From Lachnospiraceae bacterium (GTDB lineage: Bacteria; Bacillota; Clostridia; Lachnospirales; Lachnospiraceae), in assembly GCA_017617395.1 (NCBI GenBank), contig JAFZWG010000039.1:1-47189 (forward strand): a stretch of 47,189 bases of DNA, read 5' to 3'. Below are positions 22,515-31,626 of this stretch, piece after piece. Both the position numbers and the translations under genes were made by a program. The stretch's first letter is position 1. Each line of letters begins with the position of its first letter. The notes below the pieces were generated by a model. The model had not been told where the DNA came from. It worked only from the letters and a program-made list of their open reading frames with translations, and did no database searches.

Positions 22515-25067
22515 ATGAGCATCGGGAACAACTTAAACGAGATACAGGAGATTGCCGTTTCGCACGGCACAGGTCCTCTTTTGATTCTTGCGGGCGCAGG
22601 CTCGGGCAAGACGCGCGTCATCACACACCGCATCGCCCACCTGATCCGCGACTGCGGCGTGAGCCCCTACCGGATTCTCGCCATCACCTTCACCAACAAG
22701 GCTGCGAAGGAGATGCAGGAGCGCGTGGCGGGCCTTCTTGACGTGACCCAGGGTGACGTCTGGATCAGCACGTTTCACAGCGCCTGTGTGCGCATTTTGC
22801 GCCGTTTCTGCACCTCCATCGGCTACGCCCAGAACTTCGTCATCTACGACACGGACGACCAGAAACGCGCGATGCGCGACGTCTTAAAGCGCCTCAATAT
22901 CGACACGAAGAAGCTTCCGCCCAAGACGGTGCTCTCGGTCATCTCCTCCGCGAAAAATGAGCTCGTCGGCCCCGACTCCTTCCGCGATGTCTACGGCCGC
23001 AGCGCCGACGCCGACGTGGCGCGCGCCTACGAGGCGTACCAGGAGGACCTGCGTAAGAACAATGCATTTGACTTCGACGATCTGTTGATGAAGACCGTCG
23101 AGCTTTTGGAGACGGACCATGACGCTCTTTCGTACTATCAGGACCGCTTCGAATACATCCTCGTCGACGAGTACCAGGACACCAACACGGCGCAGTTCCG
23201 CCTGATCCAGCTGCTCGCGACACACATCAACGACGCGGGCGAACCGGAGCACAACCTCTGCGTCGTCGGCGATGACGACCAGTCGATCTACCGCTTCCGC
23301 GGCGCCAACATCCGCAACATTCTCGACTTTGAGAAGAGTTACCCGGACGCCAAGGTCATCCGCCTGGAGCAGAACTACCGCTCCACGACCCGCATCCTCG
23401 ACTGCGCGAACGCGGTCATCTCGCATAACCGCGGCCGCAAGGTCAAGAAGCTCTGGTCGGAAAATGAACCCGGCGAGCTGATCCGCGTCACCGAGTACCC
23501 CACGGAGCTCGATGAGGCGAAGGCTGTCGTCAAGGAGATTGCGGGCGCTGTCCGCGAAGGTTCGAGCACCTACCGCGACCACGCCATCCTCTACCGCACA
23601 AACGCACAGTCGCGCGCCTTCGAGGAGCAGCTGGTAATCCGCGGAATTCCCTACAAGCTTGTCGGCGGCACCAACTTCTACGAGCGCATGGAAGTCCGTG
23701 ACATCCTCGCCTACCTGCGCACTGTCGACAGCGGCGACGCCATGTCGGTCAAGCGCATCATCAATGTGCCCCGCCGCGGCATCGGCGACACCACGATTGA
23801 CAAGGTCGATGAGTACGCCTACATCAAGGACATCTCATTTTTCGGCGCACTGCGCGCCGCGGACACGATTCCCGGGCTCTCCTCCCGCACTGCAGGTCTG
23901 ATTGCCAAGTTCGTTGCACTCGTGGACGAGCTCCGCGCTCTTCTGAATGACCCGGACTACCGCCTCACCAGACTGGTGGACGACATCCTCGAGGTGACCG
24001 GCTACGAGAACGACCTCAAGGAGCAGGACCCCGAGTCCTTCGACGACCGCATGGAAAATGTGCGCGAGTTAAAGAGCAAGATCGCGCAGTACGTAAGCTC
24101 TGCCGAGACGCCCGACCTCTCCGGTTTCCTCGCCGAGGTTGCGCTCGTCGCGGACATCGACTCGGTCGATGAAAATGAAGATTATGTTGTCCTCATGACG
24201 CTTCACAGCGCCAAGGGACTGGAATTTGACCACGTCTACATCGGCGGCATGGAGGAAGGTCTCTTCCCGAGCCGCATGGCTCTGGACGCCGACGGGGAAT
24301 CGCGCACGAACGAAAACCTCGAGGAGGAGCGTCGCCTGTGCTACGTGGGCATCACAAGAGCCCGCAAGACGTTGGCTCTCAGCTACGCCACGAAGCGTCT
24401 GGTGCGCGGTGAACTGCAGTTCAATCCTCCGTCCCGCTTCCTGGCTGAGCTTCCGCGCGAGCTGATCAAGAAGCGCACGGAGACCTTCTCCGACGACTCC
24501 GGCTGGGCCGGCCGCAACTCTATGCGCCGCGGCTCTCTGGACAGTTTCCGCTCCGGCGCGAAGTCCGGCTACGGCTCGGGCAGCTCCTACGGTTCGAAGT
24601 CGGGCTACGGTTCTAACTCTGACTATGGTTCCGGTTCCGGCTACGGCTCGGGAAGCTCCTACGGTTCGAAGTCCGGGAAGTCGTTCGGCGCAATGTCGGA
24701 CATCCTCGGTTACATGTCGGACTCCGGCTACGGAACGCCCCGCAAGAGTACTTCGGGATCGCCCTCTTCCTCTGCCTCCACGCAGGGAACGGGCCGCTAT
24801 GTAAGCCCGTACGGAACGTCACGCTCCAGCGGTGCGGGCAGCTCCGCGGGTGTATTCGGTTCCTCGGCAGGCTCCGCTGGAAAGGCCGCATCGAGCGGCG
24901 CGCCGGACTATAAGGTCGGCGACCGCGTGCGCCACGTCAAATTCGGCGTCGGCACGGTGACGGAGATCACGCCGGGGTCGACGGACTACCATGTGACGGT
25001 GAATTTTCCGGCGGGCGTGAAGCAGATGCTCGCGTCGTTTGCGAAGCTTGTGAAGGTCGATGAGTGA
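22515..25067 (+). CDS. pcrA: UvrD/PcrA-type superfamily 1 DNA helicase
   Basis: 850-residue 3'-5' helicase for repair, replication-transcription conflicts and plasmid replication. Motifs in order: Q-motif region LNEIQEIAV, Walker A AGAGSGKT near residue 27, Ia TFTNKAA, II VDEYQDTN near 220, III GDDDQSIYRFRGA, IV LEQNYRS, V LMTLHSAKGLEF near 563, VI RLCYVGITRA near 610. The C-terminal PcrA Tudor-like module, which in B. subtilis binds RNA polymerase, is VGDRVRHVKFGVGTVTEI at residues about 798-815. Between helicase core and this module lies a Gly/Ser/Tyr-rich linker of about 125 residues (nt 24540-24910) with a 72-bp internal duplication. Start set by GCAGG and ATG at 22515; own promoter at 22437. 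Confidence 0.93.
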   Translation: MSIGNNLNEIQEIAVSHGTGPLLILAGAGSGKTRVITHRIAHLIRDCGVSPYRILAITFTNKAAKEMQERVAGLLDVTQGDVWISTFHSACVRILRRFCTSIGYAQNFVIYDTDDQKRAMRDVLKRLNIDTKKLPPKTVLSVISSAKNELVGPDSFRDVYGRSADADVARAYEAYQEDLRKNNAFDFDDLLMKTVELLETDHDALSYYQDRFEYILVDEYQDTNTAQFRLIQLLATHINDAGEPEHNLCVVGDDDQSIYRFRGANIRNILDFEKSYPDAKVIRLEQNYRSTTRILDCANAVISHNRGRKVKKLWSENEPGELIRVTEYPTELDEAKAVVKEIAGAVREGSSTYRDHAILYRTNAQSRAFEEQLVIRGIPYKLVGGTNFYERMEVRDILAYLRTVDSGDAMSVKRIINVPRRGIGDTTIDKVDEYAYIKDISFFGALRAADTIPGLSSRTAGLIAKFVALVDELRALLNDPDYRLTRLVDDILEVTGYENDLKEQDPESFDDRMENVRELKSKIAQYVSSAETPDLSGFLAEVALVADIDSVDENEDYVVLMTLHSAKGLEFDHVYIGGMEEGLFPSRMALDADGESRTNENLEEERRLCYVGITRARKTLALSYATKRLVRGELQFNPPSRFLAELPRELIKKRTETFSDDSGWAGRNSMRRGSLDSFRSGAKSGYGSGSSYGSKSGYGSNSDYGSGSGYGSGSSYGSKSGKSFGAMSDILGYMSDSGYGTPRKSTSGSPSSSASTQGTGRYVSPYGTSRSSGAGSSAGVFGSSAGSAGKAASSGAPDYKVGDRVRHVKFGVGTVTEITPGSTDYHVTVNFPAGVKQMLASFAKLVKVDE
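24564..24678 (+). repeat. 72-bp-period duplication in the pcrA linker
   Basis: A segment of about 40 bases starting TCCGGCTACGGCTCGGG at 24564 recurs at 24636 with almost no change; it encodes SGYGSGSSYGSKSG twice, with YGSNSDYGSG between. In frame, so slippage or unequal exchange would alter linker length by 24 residues. Confidence 0.8.
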
Positions 25068-25104
25068 CGGACCCGAAATTTTCACTTTTCAAAGGTCCTG
25101 TTTC

Positions 25105-25114
25105 ATGGTATAAT
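25105..25114 (+). promoter_or_regulatory. Extended -10 promoter of the small membrane-protein gene
   Basis: TGGTATAAT, a perfect -10 with TGn extension (TATAAT at 25109-25114). A TTTTCA at 17-base spacing is a weak -35. Confidence 0.65.
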
Positions 25115-25168
25115 TGTAATGCCGCTGATAGACGGCGCACATTGTGATATATTCGGGAGGTAAGTACT

Positions 25169-25387
25169 ATGGATTGTAATTGCAAAGAATGCAAGCGTTG
25201 CAGCGTCATCGGCGTTATCCTTGCCATCATCGGAATCATCGTTGTAATTGCCGGAATCGCATATGCGGTATATCGCTTCTGCACGCCGGAATACATGGAA
25301 GACTTTGACGATCTGGACCTGGATCCGGAAGAGGAAGCTCTCGATGAAGAGAAGGATGAGGAAGAGGATATCTTCGAGGAGAAGTAA
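25169..25387 (+). CDS. Small membrane protein with Cys-rich head and acidic tail
   Basis: 72 residues. N-terminus DCNCKECKRC holds four cysteines (C-x-C-x2-C-x2-C), a possible metal site or lipid-modification region; one hydrophobic helix spans residues 13-37; the last 30 residues are nearly all Asp, Glu and a few hydrophobics (DFDDLDLDPEEEALDEEKDE). GGGAGG precedes the ATG. It is a single-gene unit with a strong extended -10 promoter and a terminator. I do not recognise a function; topology would be cysteines and acidic tail on opposite sides of the membrane. Confidence 0.75.
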   Translation: MDCNCKECKRCSVIGVILAIIGIIVVIAGIAYAVYRFCTPEYMEDFDDLDLDPEEEALDEEKDEEEDIFEEK

Positions 25388-25434
25388 TCATTTTCCGACG
25401 ATTGTTTTTGATACTAACGAATGAGCAACGTAAA

Positions 25435-25464
25435 GAGGACGCCCCGTGTGGAGCGTCCTCTTTT
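25435..25464 (+). terminator. Bidirectional terminator between convergent genes
   Basis: GAGGACGC/GCGTCCTC stem with a 10-base loop, followed by TTTTG on the plus strand and TTTACG on the minus strand. Serves the small membrane gene and the HtrA gene. Confidence 0.85.
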
Positions 25465-25502
25465 GTTATGTTCTGTTCTAAGGATTCATGTCCGTTGTCG
25501 TC

Positions 25503-27029
25503 TTAGTTTGCGTAGATGTCCTCTTCCTGTACCGGCTGAGGCTCATCCGGGTAATGGCCGAGCGTGATGTGAAGCTCGATCTCGTTGTACACTCCGTTTC
25601 GGGTTCTTCTTGCGACCGTCATCGTGATCTCCGTGCCGGCCTTTGTGTAGTTGAGGAACGAGCGGATGTCGTCCATCGAAGTGATGGTCTCCTTGTCGAT
25701 CTTGATGATCACATCGCCGGAGAGCAGGCCTCCCTCGACTGCCGGCGAACCGGCTGCCAGTTCCTGGACGTACACGCCCTTCGGAAGTCCGAGCATCTGC
25801 GAGTAGCCGTCGGTGATATCGCGGGAACCGACGATTCCGAGATAACCCTTCTCCTCGTCCGGCAGAATCTCGCGGGAGCTCAGCTCCTCGATGATGTCGC
25901 GGACGTTGGTGATCGGGATGGCAAATCCCATGCCCTCAACCGAGTAGTCGGAGTATTTGGCGGAGTTGATCGCGATCACTTCGCCGTTCATGTTCAAAAG
26001 TGCGCCGCCGCTGTTTCCGGGGTTGATCGCCGCATCGGTCTGGATGAGGCAGAGCGTCTTGCCGTCGACGTTGACGTCGCGGTTTAGGGCACTCACATAG
26101 CCGACGGTCACGGACTGTCCGTAGCCGAGGGCGTTTCCGATGGCGATGGCAATCTCGCCGACCTTCACAGAGTCGGAGTCGCCGATGCGCGCCACGCGGA
26201 TCTTCGATACCGTGCTCGCCGAAAGCTGCGAGAACGGAACCGCGACAACCGCCAGATCGGTGGACGATGCCGTGCCCTTGATCTTCGCGTCGGTCACCGT
26301 CTTATCGCAAAATTCAATGCTCAGCCGGGATGCTCCCGACACCACATGATAGTTGGTAACGATCAGAACTTCTTCCGCATTCTGCCCGATGATGATACCG
26401 GACCCGCTGCCCACAAGCTCCTCGGAGCTCACGTTCTTGCCGGACCAGATGTCGAAAGACGTCTCCGTCACGTAGTTGTTGATGGCAACTACCGCGGGCA
26501 TCACACTGGCCGCAACCGAGGTGACATCCATGGCCGAAACCGGCGAGAGATTCAGTTTGCTCAAATCGTCGGTCTGGGCAAGGGAGAACGGCTGATCTCC
26601 CGGCTTGGTAGGCTCTTTTCTGGGCTCCGTCCGCTCGTCGGTCTCGCGCGTCTGCGCAAGCTTCTCGGGGAAGAAGAAATGTTCCAGCGTAAAATACGTC
26701 CCGCCGGCAACCGTTCCCACAAGCATTGCCAAAAATACCCAGCCGATCAATCTCGGAAGTATCGAGGGTTTCTTTGCCTTGCGTTCCTCGCGCTCACGCG
26801 CCATCAGATCCAGACGGCGGATGTACTCATCCTCGCTCGGATACTGCGGCTGATACTGCGGAGCAGCCACAGGTCGCTGCACAGGTGCTTGTTCTACAGG
26901 AGTAGTCTTGTAATAATTCGCACCATTCACAGATGCTCCCGCGTTCGGGAACACCGTTTCGGGCTGCGGTGTCTGCGGTCCTGCGACCGGCACCTGCGGC
27001 GAATACTTTGACGAATCGTTCTCGTCCAT
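25503..27029 (-). CDS. htrA: HtrA/DegP-like membrane-anchored serine protease
   Basis: 508-residue S1C protease for envelope protein quality control. A cytoplasmic Pro/Gln-rich N-terminus (residues 1-85) precedes one membrane anchor at about 95-118 (LIGWVFLAMLVGTVAGGTYF). The trypsin-like domain has the catalytic triad in TNYHVVSG, SSTDLAVVAV and NPGNSGGALL (Ser near residue 340). One PDZ domain follows at residues about 395-490 (GYLGIVGS, AVEGGLLSGDVIIKIDKETI). The short acidic tail is unremarkable. GAGGTAG precedes the ATG at 27029. No convincing promoter was found in the 225 bases upstream, which hold two hairpins. Confidence 0.93.
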   Translation of the reverse strand: MDENDSSKYSPQVPVAGPQTPQPETVFPNAGASVNGANYYKTTPVEQAPVQRPVAAPQYQPQYPSEDEYIRRLDLMAREREERKAKKPSILPRLIGWVFLAMLVGTVAGGTYFTLEHFFFPEKLAQTRETDERTEPRKEPTKPGDQPFSLAQTDDLSKLNLSPVSAMDVTSVAASVMPAVVAINNYVTETSFDIWSGKNVSSEELVGSGSGIIIGQNAEEVLIVTNYHVVSGASRLSIEFCDKTVTDAKIKGTASSTDLAVVAVPFSQLSASTVSKIRVARIGDSDSVKVGEIAIAIGNALGYGQSVTVGYVSALNRDVNVDGKTLCLIQTDAAINPGNSGGALLNMNGEVIAINSAKYSDYSVEGMGFAIPITNVRDIIEELSSREILPDEEKGYLGIVGSRDITDGYSQMLGLPKGVYVQELAAGSPAVEGGLLSGDVIIKIDKETITSMDDIRSFLNYTKAGTEITMTVARRTRNGVYNEIELHITLGHYPDEPQPVQEEDIYAN

Positions 27030-27150
27030 ACAAACTACCTCGTGTTATTCTTCCTCTTTGCGGAGGGCACCACTTTCCCTCGATACCTCAAGCATAAAGG
27101 AAATGTTTGTACAAAGTGTGTAATGATATCAAGTTTTTCGTGAACAGCGA

Positions 27151-27172
27151 AGGTTTTTTCGCAAAAAAACCT
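27151..27172. other. Hairpin upstream of the HtrA gene
   Basis: AGGTTTTTT and AAAAAAACCT form an A/T-rich stem with a tiny loop about 125 bases before the HtrA start. Too weak for a sure call; it may be part of the promoter region. Confidence 0.3.
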
Positions 27173-27189
27173 CTTTGTCGTAAAATATT

Positions 27190-27230
27190 ACGGACCCGCT
27201 CCGGTTTGTGATAAAGCCTTGCGGGTCCGT
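27190..27230 (-). terminator. Terminator after the cellulase gene
   Basis: ACGGACCCGC/GCGGGTCCGT, a perfect 10-bp stem with a 21-base loop, followed on the minus strand by AATATTTTACG. Lies 25 bases past the cellulase stop. Confidence 0.75.
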
Positions 27231-27254
27231 CTGCATTTTCCGTTTAATTGATGC

Positions 27255-29252
27255 TTACTTAAGTCCCTGCGATTCGGACAGTTTCTTGCCGTTTACTCCG
27301 AGCGGGATCGCGTGGTCGAGGCCGACGAAACGGCCGCCCTCCTGCCACAACACTTCCTTGACGAAGTTGTACTTCGTCTGGTCCCAGCTCGTGAAATCAT
27401 CGAGCAAGAGTCCGCCCGTGTCGCCCGAGTTGGCGTTTAGGCACCAGAACGTGTGATTTAAGTGATACGTCTTGATCAGCTGGCGCATGTACGTCATCCA
27501 CGTGATGTTCGGCTCTGTCATGAAGCCGCCCCACTCGCCGATCAGAAGCGGCGCGATGTTCTTCTCGTAGATGTAGAACCAGTTGTCGTGCCAGCAGTCC
27601 TTCATGAGGCTGTTGTAGTCGTAGGAGCCCTCAAACCACGGCTGCCTGTAAACCGTCGGGCCGTAGTCGTGCGGCGAATACACAAGCTTGTTCTGGTATT
27701 TGCCGAGGTTGACCGGATATTTCTCAACGCCGCGGAGGTTACCGCCCCACCAGTTGAAATCATAGTCCTTGTCGTTCGTCGAGTGGAAGTCCGAATTGGT
27801 CGCGAGGTCCTTGGGGAAGATCTCGGTTCCCTCCACCAAGATCAGCACGTTCGGGTTGACCGCGAGGATTCTTGCCGCCGCCTTCTCGGCAGCGTATTTC
27901 CAGTTGTTCTTGCTCGTCGAGTCGTTCCAGATGGCCGCGCCGTCCTTCTCGTACGGCTTGCCGTGAGGCTCGTTCTTGAGGTCGAATGCGATGATCGTGT
28001 CGTTGTCCTTGTAGCGCTTTGCCATCCACTCGAGCGCCTTAAGCCACTCCTCCTCGCTCACCTTCTGCGTGTACCACAGGTTCACGTTGTGGCCCGAGGC
28101 ATCGGTCTCCGCGCTGTGGATGTCCGGCATTACCTTAAGGCCGTTGGCCTCCGCGAGAGCTAAGAAGTAATCGAAGATCTGCAGACTGTTCATCTGGTTG
28201 AGAACTTCGTTGTACGCGTGATTGTAGTTGGCCGTCGGATACTCTCCCGCCGCCCACTGGTTGATCAGCTGCGCCGAGATCGGCACGCGGATCAGGTTGA
28301 ATCCGTGGTCCGCAATCGCCTTCACGGTCGGCTCCAGTTTGGAGTTCCACAGGCCGTCGAAGGTATTTGTTCCGGTGTTGTAGCCGAACCAGTTCACGCC
28401 CGTGAGCCAGACTTCCCTGCCGTCCTTGTCGAGGATGCGGCGGCCGTCCGTGTGGAGCCAGTCGTCTCCCTGCACCGATCCCTTCGGGCGCTTCAACAGC
28501 TCGTCGATCTTGACATCCTCCTTGCCGCCCTGACCGTTGCCGTTGCCGTTTCCATTCTGCTTGTTCTGGTCGACCACGCCTGCGCGCACCGTGCATACCG
28601 TACCGTTTAACACGGCCTTCGTGATCACGAGCTTCTCCTGCGTCGTTCCCAGATTGCAGCCGGTGACTACCGTCGCACCGATTGCGATATCGCCGTTATA
28701 ATTTGCGTTTGTGATGGTGAGTGTCGTGCCCTTGACGACAAATGTGCCGTTCCAGCCGCTCGCCTTCGAAAGGCCCTCAATCGTAAGCTCAAGCTTCCAG
28801 CCGCCGCTGATCGCCGCCTTGCCGTTGTTGCGGATGCCGAACTCGATGTTGCGCATCGTCACGCCGCCGTCCGTCCACACATTTCCCGCGGAGTACTCGA
28901 CCAGATAGCCGTCGATCTCCTCGGGCTTCGGCGTCGGCGTTGCCGTCACCGTAGGCGTGCCCTCGGGCGTCACGCTTGCCCCTGCCGTAGGCGTGGGCTG
29001 CGCAGGCGTCGGAGTCCCGTCTGCGGGCGTAGGCGCCGCGCTCGGGGTTGCTGCGGACGTTGGTGTGGCCGTCGCATCGACCGCGGTTGTCGGTTTCGCT
29101 TCCTCCGTCACCGTGACGCCGTTCTCTCCTCCCTTGCCGCTGTCCTTGTTCTTATTTTTCGCCTGGATCAAAGCAATCGCCAGCCCGATGATCGTAATGA
29201 GCATCAGCGCGATCGCCACGATCAGAATTCTGCTTTTCTTGTCCTGTTCCAT
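27255..29252 (-). CDS. Membrane-anchored GH5 cellulase with CBM2-like domain
   Basis: 665 residues. Short basic N-terminus, signal anchor at about 9-31 (no obvious cleavage site), a Thr/Pro/Ala linker (about 45-110), a carbohydrate-binding domain resembling CBM2 (about 112-215, GVTMRNIEFGIRNNGKAAISGGWKLEL), a Gly/Asn spacer, then a glycoside hydrolase family 5 domain from about 245. The latter opens with the GH5 subfamily-1-like VWLTGVNWFGYNTGTNTFDG, has the acid/base Glu in DLKNEPHGK and the nucleophile Glu in LLIGEWGGFM. It should hydrolyse beta-1,4-glucan at the cell surface. GGAGG precedes the ATG at 29252; about 50 further open codons upstream run through promoter and hairpin sequence and are rejected. 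Confidence 0.9.
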   Translation of the reverse strand: MEQDKKSRILIVAIALMLITIIGLAIALIQAKNKNKDSGKGGENGVTVTEEAKPTTAVDATATPTSAATPSAAPTPADGTPTPAQPTPTAGASVTPEGTPTVTATPTPKPEEIDGYLVEYSAGNVWTDGGVTMRNIEFGIRNNGKAAISGGWKLELTIEGLSKASGWNGTFVVKGTTLTITNANYNGDIAIGATVVTGCNLGTTQEKLVITKAVLNGTVCTVRAGVVDQNKQNGNGNGNGQGGKEDVKIDELLKRPKGSVQGDDWLHTDGRRILDKDGREVWLTGVNWFGYNTGTNTFDGLWNSKLEPTVKAIADHGFNLIRVPISAQLINQWAAGEYPTANYNHAYNEVLNQMNSLQIFDYFLALAEANGLKVMPDIHSAETDASGHNVNLWYTQKVSEEEWLKALEWMAKRYKDNDTIIAFDLKNEPHGKPYEKDGAAIWNDSTSKNNWKYAAEKAAARILAVNPNVLILVEGTEIFPKDLATNSDFHSTNDKDYDFNWWGGNLRGVEKYPVNLGKYQNKLVYSPHDYGPTVYRQPWFEGSYDYNSLMKDCWHDNWFYIYEKNIAPLLIGEWGGFMTEPNITWMTYMRQLIKTYHLNHTFWCLNANSGDTGGLLLDDFTSWDQTKYNFVKEVLWQEGGRFVGLDHAIPLGVNGKKLSESQGLK

Positions 29253-29286
29253 AGTGTGCCTCCGGGGCTGCATTTTTCCACTGATC

Positions 29287-29295
29287 AGTATACCA
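29287..29295 (-). promoter_or_regulatory. Extended -10 promoter of the cellulase gene
   Basis: Minus strand TGGTATACT directly after the hairpin at 29298-29328; the -35 region is poor. About 35 bases before the start codon. Confidence 0.5.
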
Positions 29296-29297
29296 CA

Positions 29298-29328
29298 AAG
29301 CGCCCGCGGTTCATAGCCGCAGGCGCTT
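29298..29328 (-). terminator. Hairpin after the NlpC/P60 gene
   Basis: AAGCGCC-GCGG pairs with CCGC-GGCGCTT with one bulge on each side. On the minus strand only three T residues follow, so termination may be partial; the plus orientation has TTTTGTTTT. Confidence 0.55.
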
Positions 29329-29364
29329 TTGTTTTCGTATAATTCTCTCTGACGAAATCGTCTC

Positions 29365-31503
29365 CTAGTAGTGGTAGTGCGTAACACCGTGCTCGAGCAG
29401 GTAATCAAAGATCTCCTGCGCCGACTTCGACGACTGGAGGTTGGTCACGCGGTACGGCGAATAGCGATCCTGATAGTACGCTCCGTTCCAGTGGCCTTCC
29501 ATGTAATTCAGGTGAATGTGGTTTCCGGCCTGGGAGAGATAGTAGTAACGCATCTGTCCCGTGCAGGGATCCTTCACCTTGCCGATGTACAGACCGGAGT
29601 GATCGCCGCCGGCGTACGGATCGCGCAGCGTACAAACAATATCGCCGGGTCTTGCCTCATCCCACGAAATCTTCTTGCCCTTGTTCATCTGCGAAGCCGT
29701 CGTACGTCCGAGGTCAATTCCCAGAACTTCCTTGTACAGGATGTATACATATCCGCAGCAGTCCGTTCCTGCCCAGGACGCGCCGTGCGTGTACGGAAGA
29801 TCCTTGTGCTCCACCGATACGGTGAAGAGCTTGAAGATCAGGTCCTCTGCGCCCGAAGGTGCCTTGTCGGAAAGGAACTGTGCACTGATGAATGCCATCG
29901 AATCACCGTAGTTGATCTGATACCACTTCATCTTGTCGTTGGTGACAACACCGGTAACGTGGAACTTCTTACCGGATTTCTCCTCCTTCGCGATGACGTT
30001 GCCGTCAACAAGCTCGGGAGCGGAACGGACATTGACATTGCCCGTCGTCAGATACATTTCCGCATCCATCGACTCGATCTGGTAGCCGGAAGGAGCCTTC
30101 GTAGGCGTAGGAGTCGGGATCGGAGTCGGATCCGTCGAACCCTCGCCGGAACCGTTATCGTCCTTCGGAGCCTCGGTAGGCGTTGCCGTAGGAACCGGAG
30201 TTGCGGTCGGATCGGCCTTAACCTTTAAGTACTGATCGCAAACATATGCTGTCTTGGTCGAGCCGTCCTTCTTGAACTCGATGCGATACCAGTTGTTGTC
30301 GGTGCACTGTCCGGTAACCTTCACAACGGTGCCAAGAGCAAGCGTTCCCAAAAGTTCGCCGTCCGTGCTCGGAAGCGAACGGACATTGACCGAATCGTTC
30401 GTGTTGTATACCACGTACTCTCCGCTCAGATCCTTGTAGGAGTACGAAGGAGTGGGCGTAGGCGTAGGCGTCGACGTAGGTGTCGGCGTAGCTGCCGGCT
30501 TGTCGGTCAGATAATCGTTGCATACATACGCCGTCACGGTACCGTTGTTGGTCTTGTACATGATGCGGTACCACTTCGTCTCACGGCACTGTCCGGTAAC
30601 GTGAACGATCGTGTTCTCCTTGAGGGAACCGATGATCTCGCCGTCAAGACCCGGAAGCGAACGAACATTGACATTATGTGCATTGTATACACGGAGATCC
30701 GTGTTCAAATCCTTATACGTGTACGTGATCGGCGTAGGCGTCGGGGTAGCCGTAGGCTCCGGAGTTGCCGTAGGAGTCAGCGTCGCCGTAGGTTCGGGCG
30801 TCGCAGTAGGCTCGGGCTCTTCCGTAGGAGTCGGCGTTGCCGCAGGGTCATCGCCCTGAGCATTGGGATCTTCGCCGTTGCCTTCTACCGGATCGTCATT
30901 ATCGATATTCGCGGTGTCATCCTCTTTGTTCTGTCCCGGAAGATTCTTCTTGCCGGTCACCGGCTTCTCCTCTTCCTTCTCAACCTTGACAAGTTCCTTC
31001 GCACCCTCGCTACCGGAGATCAGTCTCACACGAGGGATGATCATCTCCGTAAGCTCCGTAACGGAAGCCAGCGAATCCCTGTTCTGAAGTTTCGGCAAAT
31101 CCTGCTTGCCGACAATCTTCTTAGCCGTCGCACCTGTGCCGGCGTCCTTCGTCAGGGTCGGCAGATTGGCCTTGCCGGATACAACCTCATCGCGGCTGAT
31201 CGGAAGACGCACCATGGCGTTCTCCTGCTCGTCCGTGAGGCGGGCCGTTGCGATTGTCTCGGGAACCTTAACAATCGTCTCAACATTTGAGCTCGTCGCC
31301 GAATCCTTGATCTGCTCATCGGAAACGTTAACCGGTGTCGAACGGTCAATGATTTCCTCGGGCGCGGGCGCAGAAGCAACCACCGTATCATCGATGTCTG
31401 CCGAAACCGAATGCTGCAGTCGCGGAAGCATCGAGGCGGTGATCGCCAGCGTGAACGCCAAAAGGATTGACGTTGATCTGATTATAACCTTCGATAAATT
31501 CAT
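29365..31503 (-). CDS. Secreted SH3/NlpC-P60-type peptidoglycan hydrolase
   Basis: 712 residues. Signal peptide or anchor at about 5-30, a long low-complexity region (35-240, rich in Asp/Glu/Lys), then three bacterial SH3 domains (around 265, 350 and 475; each with NVNVRSLP- or NVNVRSAP-type cores) separated by Thr/Pro linkers, and a C-terminal NlpC/P60-like domain with the catalytic Cys in GTDCCGYVYILY, His in GDHSGLYIG and the third residue in NHIHL. It should cleave peptide cross-links or stems in peptidoglycan while SH3 domains hold the wall. AGAGG precedes ATG 31503. A WalR-type box at 31627-31643 upstream fits control by the cell-wall regulator WalRK. Confidence 0.9.
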   Translation of the reverse strand: MNLSKVIIRSTSILLAFTLAITASMLPRLQHSVSADIDDTVVASAPAPEEIIDRSTPVNVSDEQIKDSATSSNVETIVKVPETIATARLTDEQENAMVRLPISRDEVVSGKANLPTLTKDAGTGATAKKIVGKQDLPKLQNRDSLASVTELTEMIIPRVRLISGSEGAKELVKVEKEEEKPVTGKKNLPGQNKEDDTANIDNDDPVEGNGEDPNAQGDDPAATPTPTEEPEPTATPEPTATLTPTATPEPTATPTPTPITYTYKDLNTDLRVYNAHNVNVRSLPGLDGEIIGSLKENTIVHVTGQCRETKWYRIMYKTNNGTVTAYVCNDYLTDKPAATPTPTSTPTPTPTPSYSYKDLSGEYVVYNTNDSVNVRSLPSTDGELLGTLALGTVVKVTGQCTDNNWYRIEFKKDGSTKTAYVCDQYLKVKADPTATPVPTATPTEAPKDDNGSGEGSTDPTPIPTPTPTKAPSGYQIESMDAEMYLTTGNVNVRSAPELVDGNVIAKEEKSGKKFHVTGVVTNDKMKWYQINYGDSMAFISAQFLSDKAPSGAEDLIFKLFTVSVEHKDLPYTHGASWAGTDCCGYVYILYKEVLGIDLGRTTASQMNKGKKISWDEARPGDIVCTLRDPYAGGDHSGLYIGKVKDPCTGQMRYYYLSQAGNHIHLNYMEGHWNGAYYQDRYSPYRVTNLQSSKSAQEIFDYLLEHGVTHYHY

Positions 31504-31562
31504 TCTGTGTCCTCTGCGTGTCTTAGGGTTGTGCCAAAAAGGCACCCGAATTCTCCCCGATT

Positions 31563-31591
31563 ATCATAGAGCCGAGCGCTCTTATTCACAA
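31563..31591 (-). promoter_or_regulatory. Sigma-A promoter of the NlpC/P60 gene
   Basis: Minus strand -35 TTGTGA (31591-31586), 17-base spacer, -10 TATGAT (31568-31563). The WalR-type box lies 36 bases above the -35. Confidence 0.7.
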
Positions 31592-31626
31592 ATTGTTACA
31601 TGTCGAAACGTGCGAAAATGTTAAAT

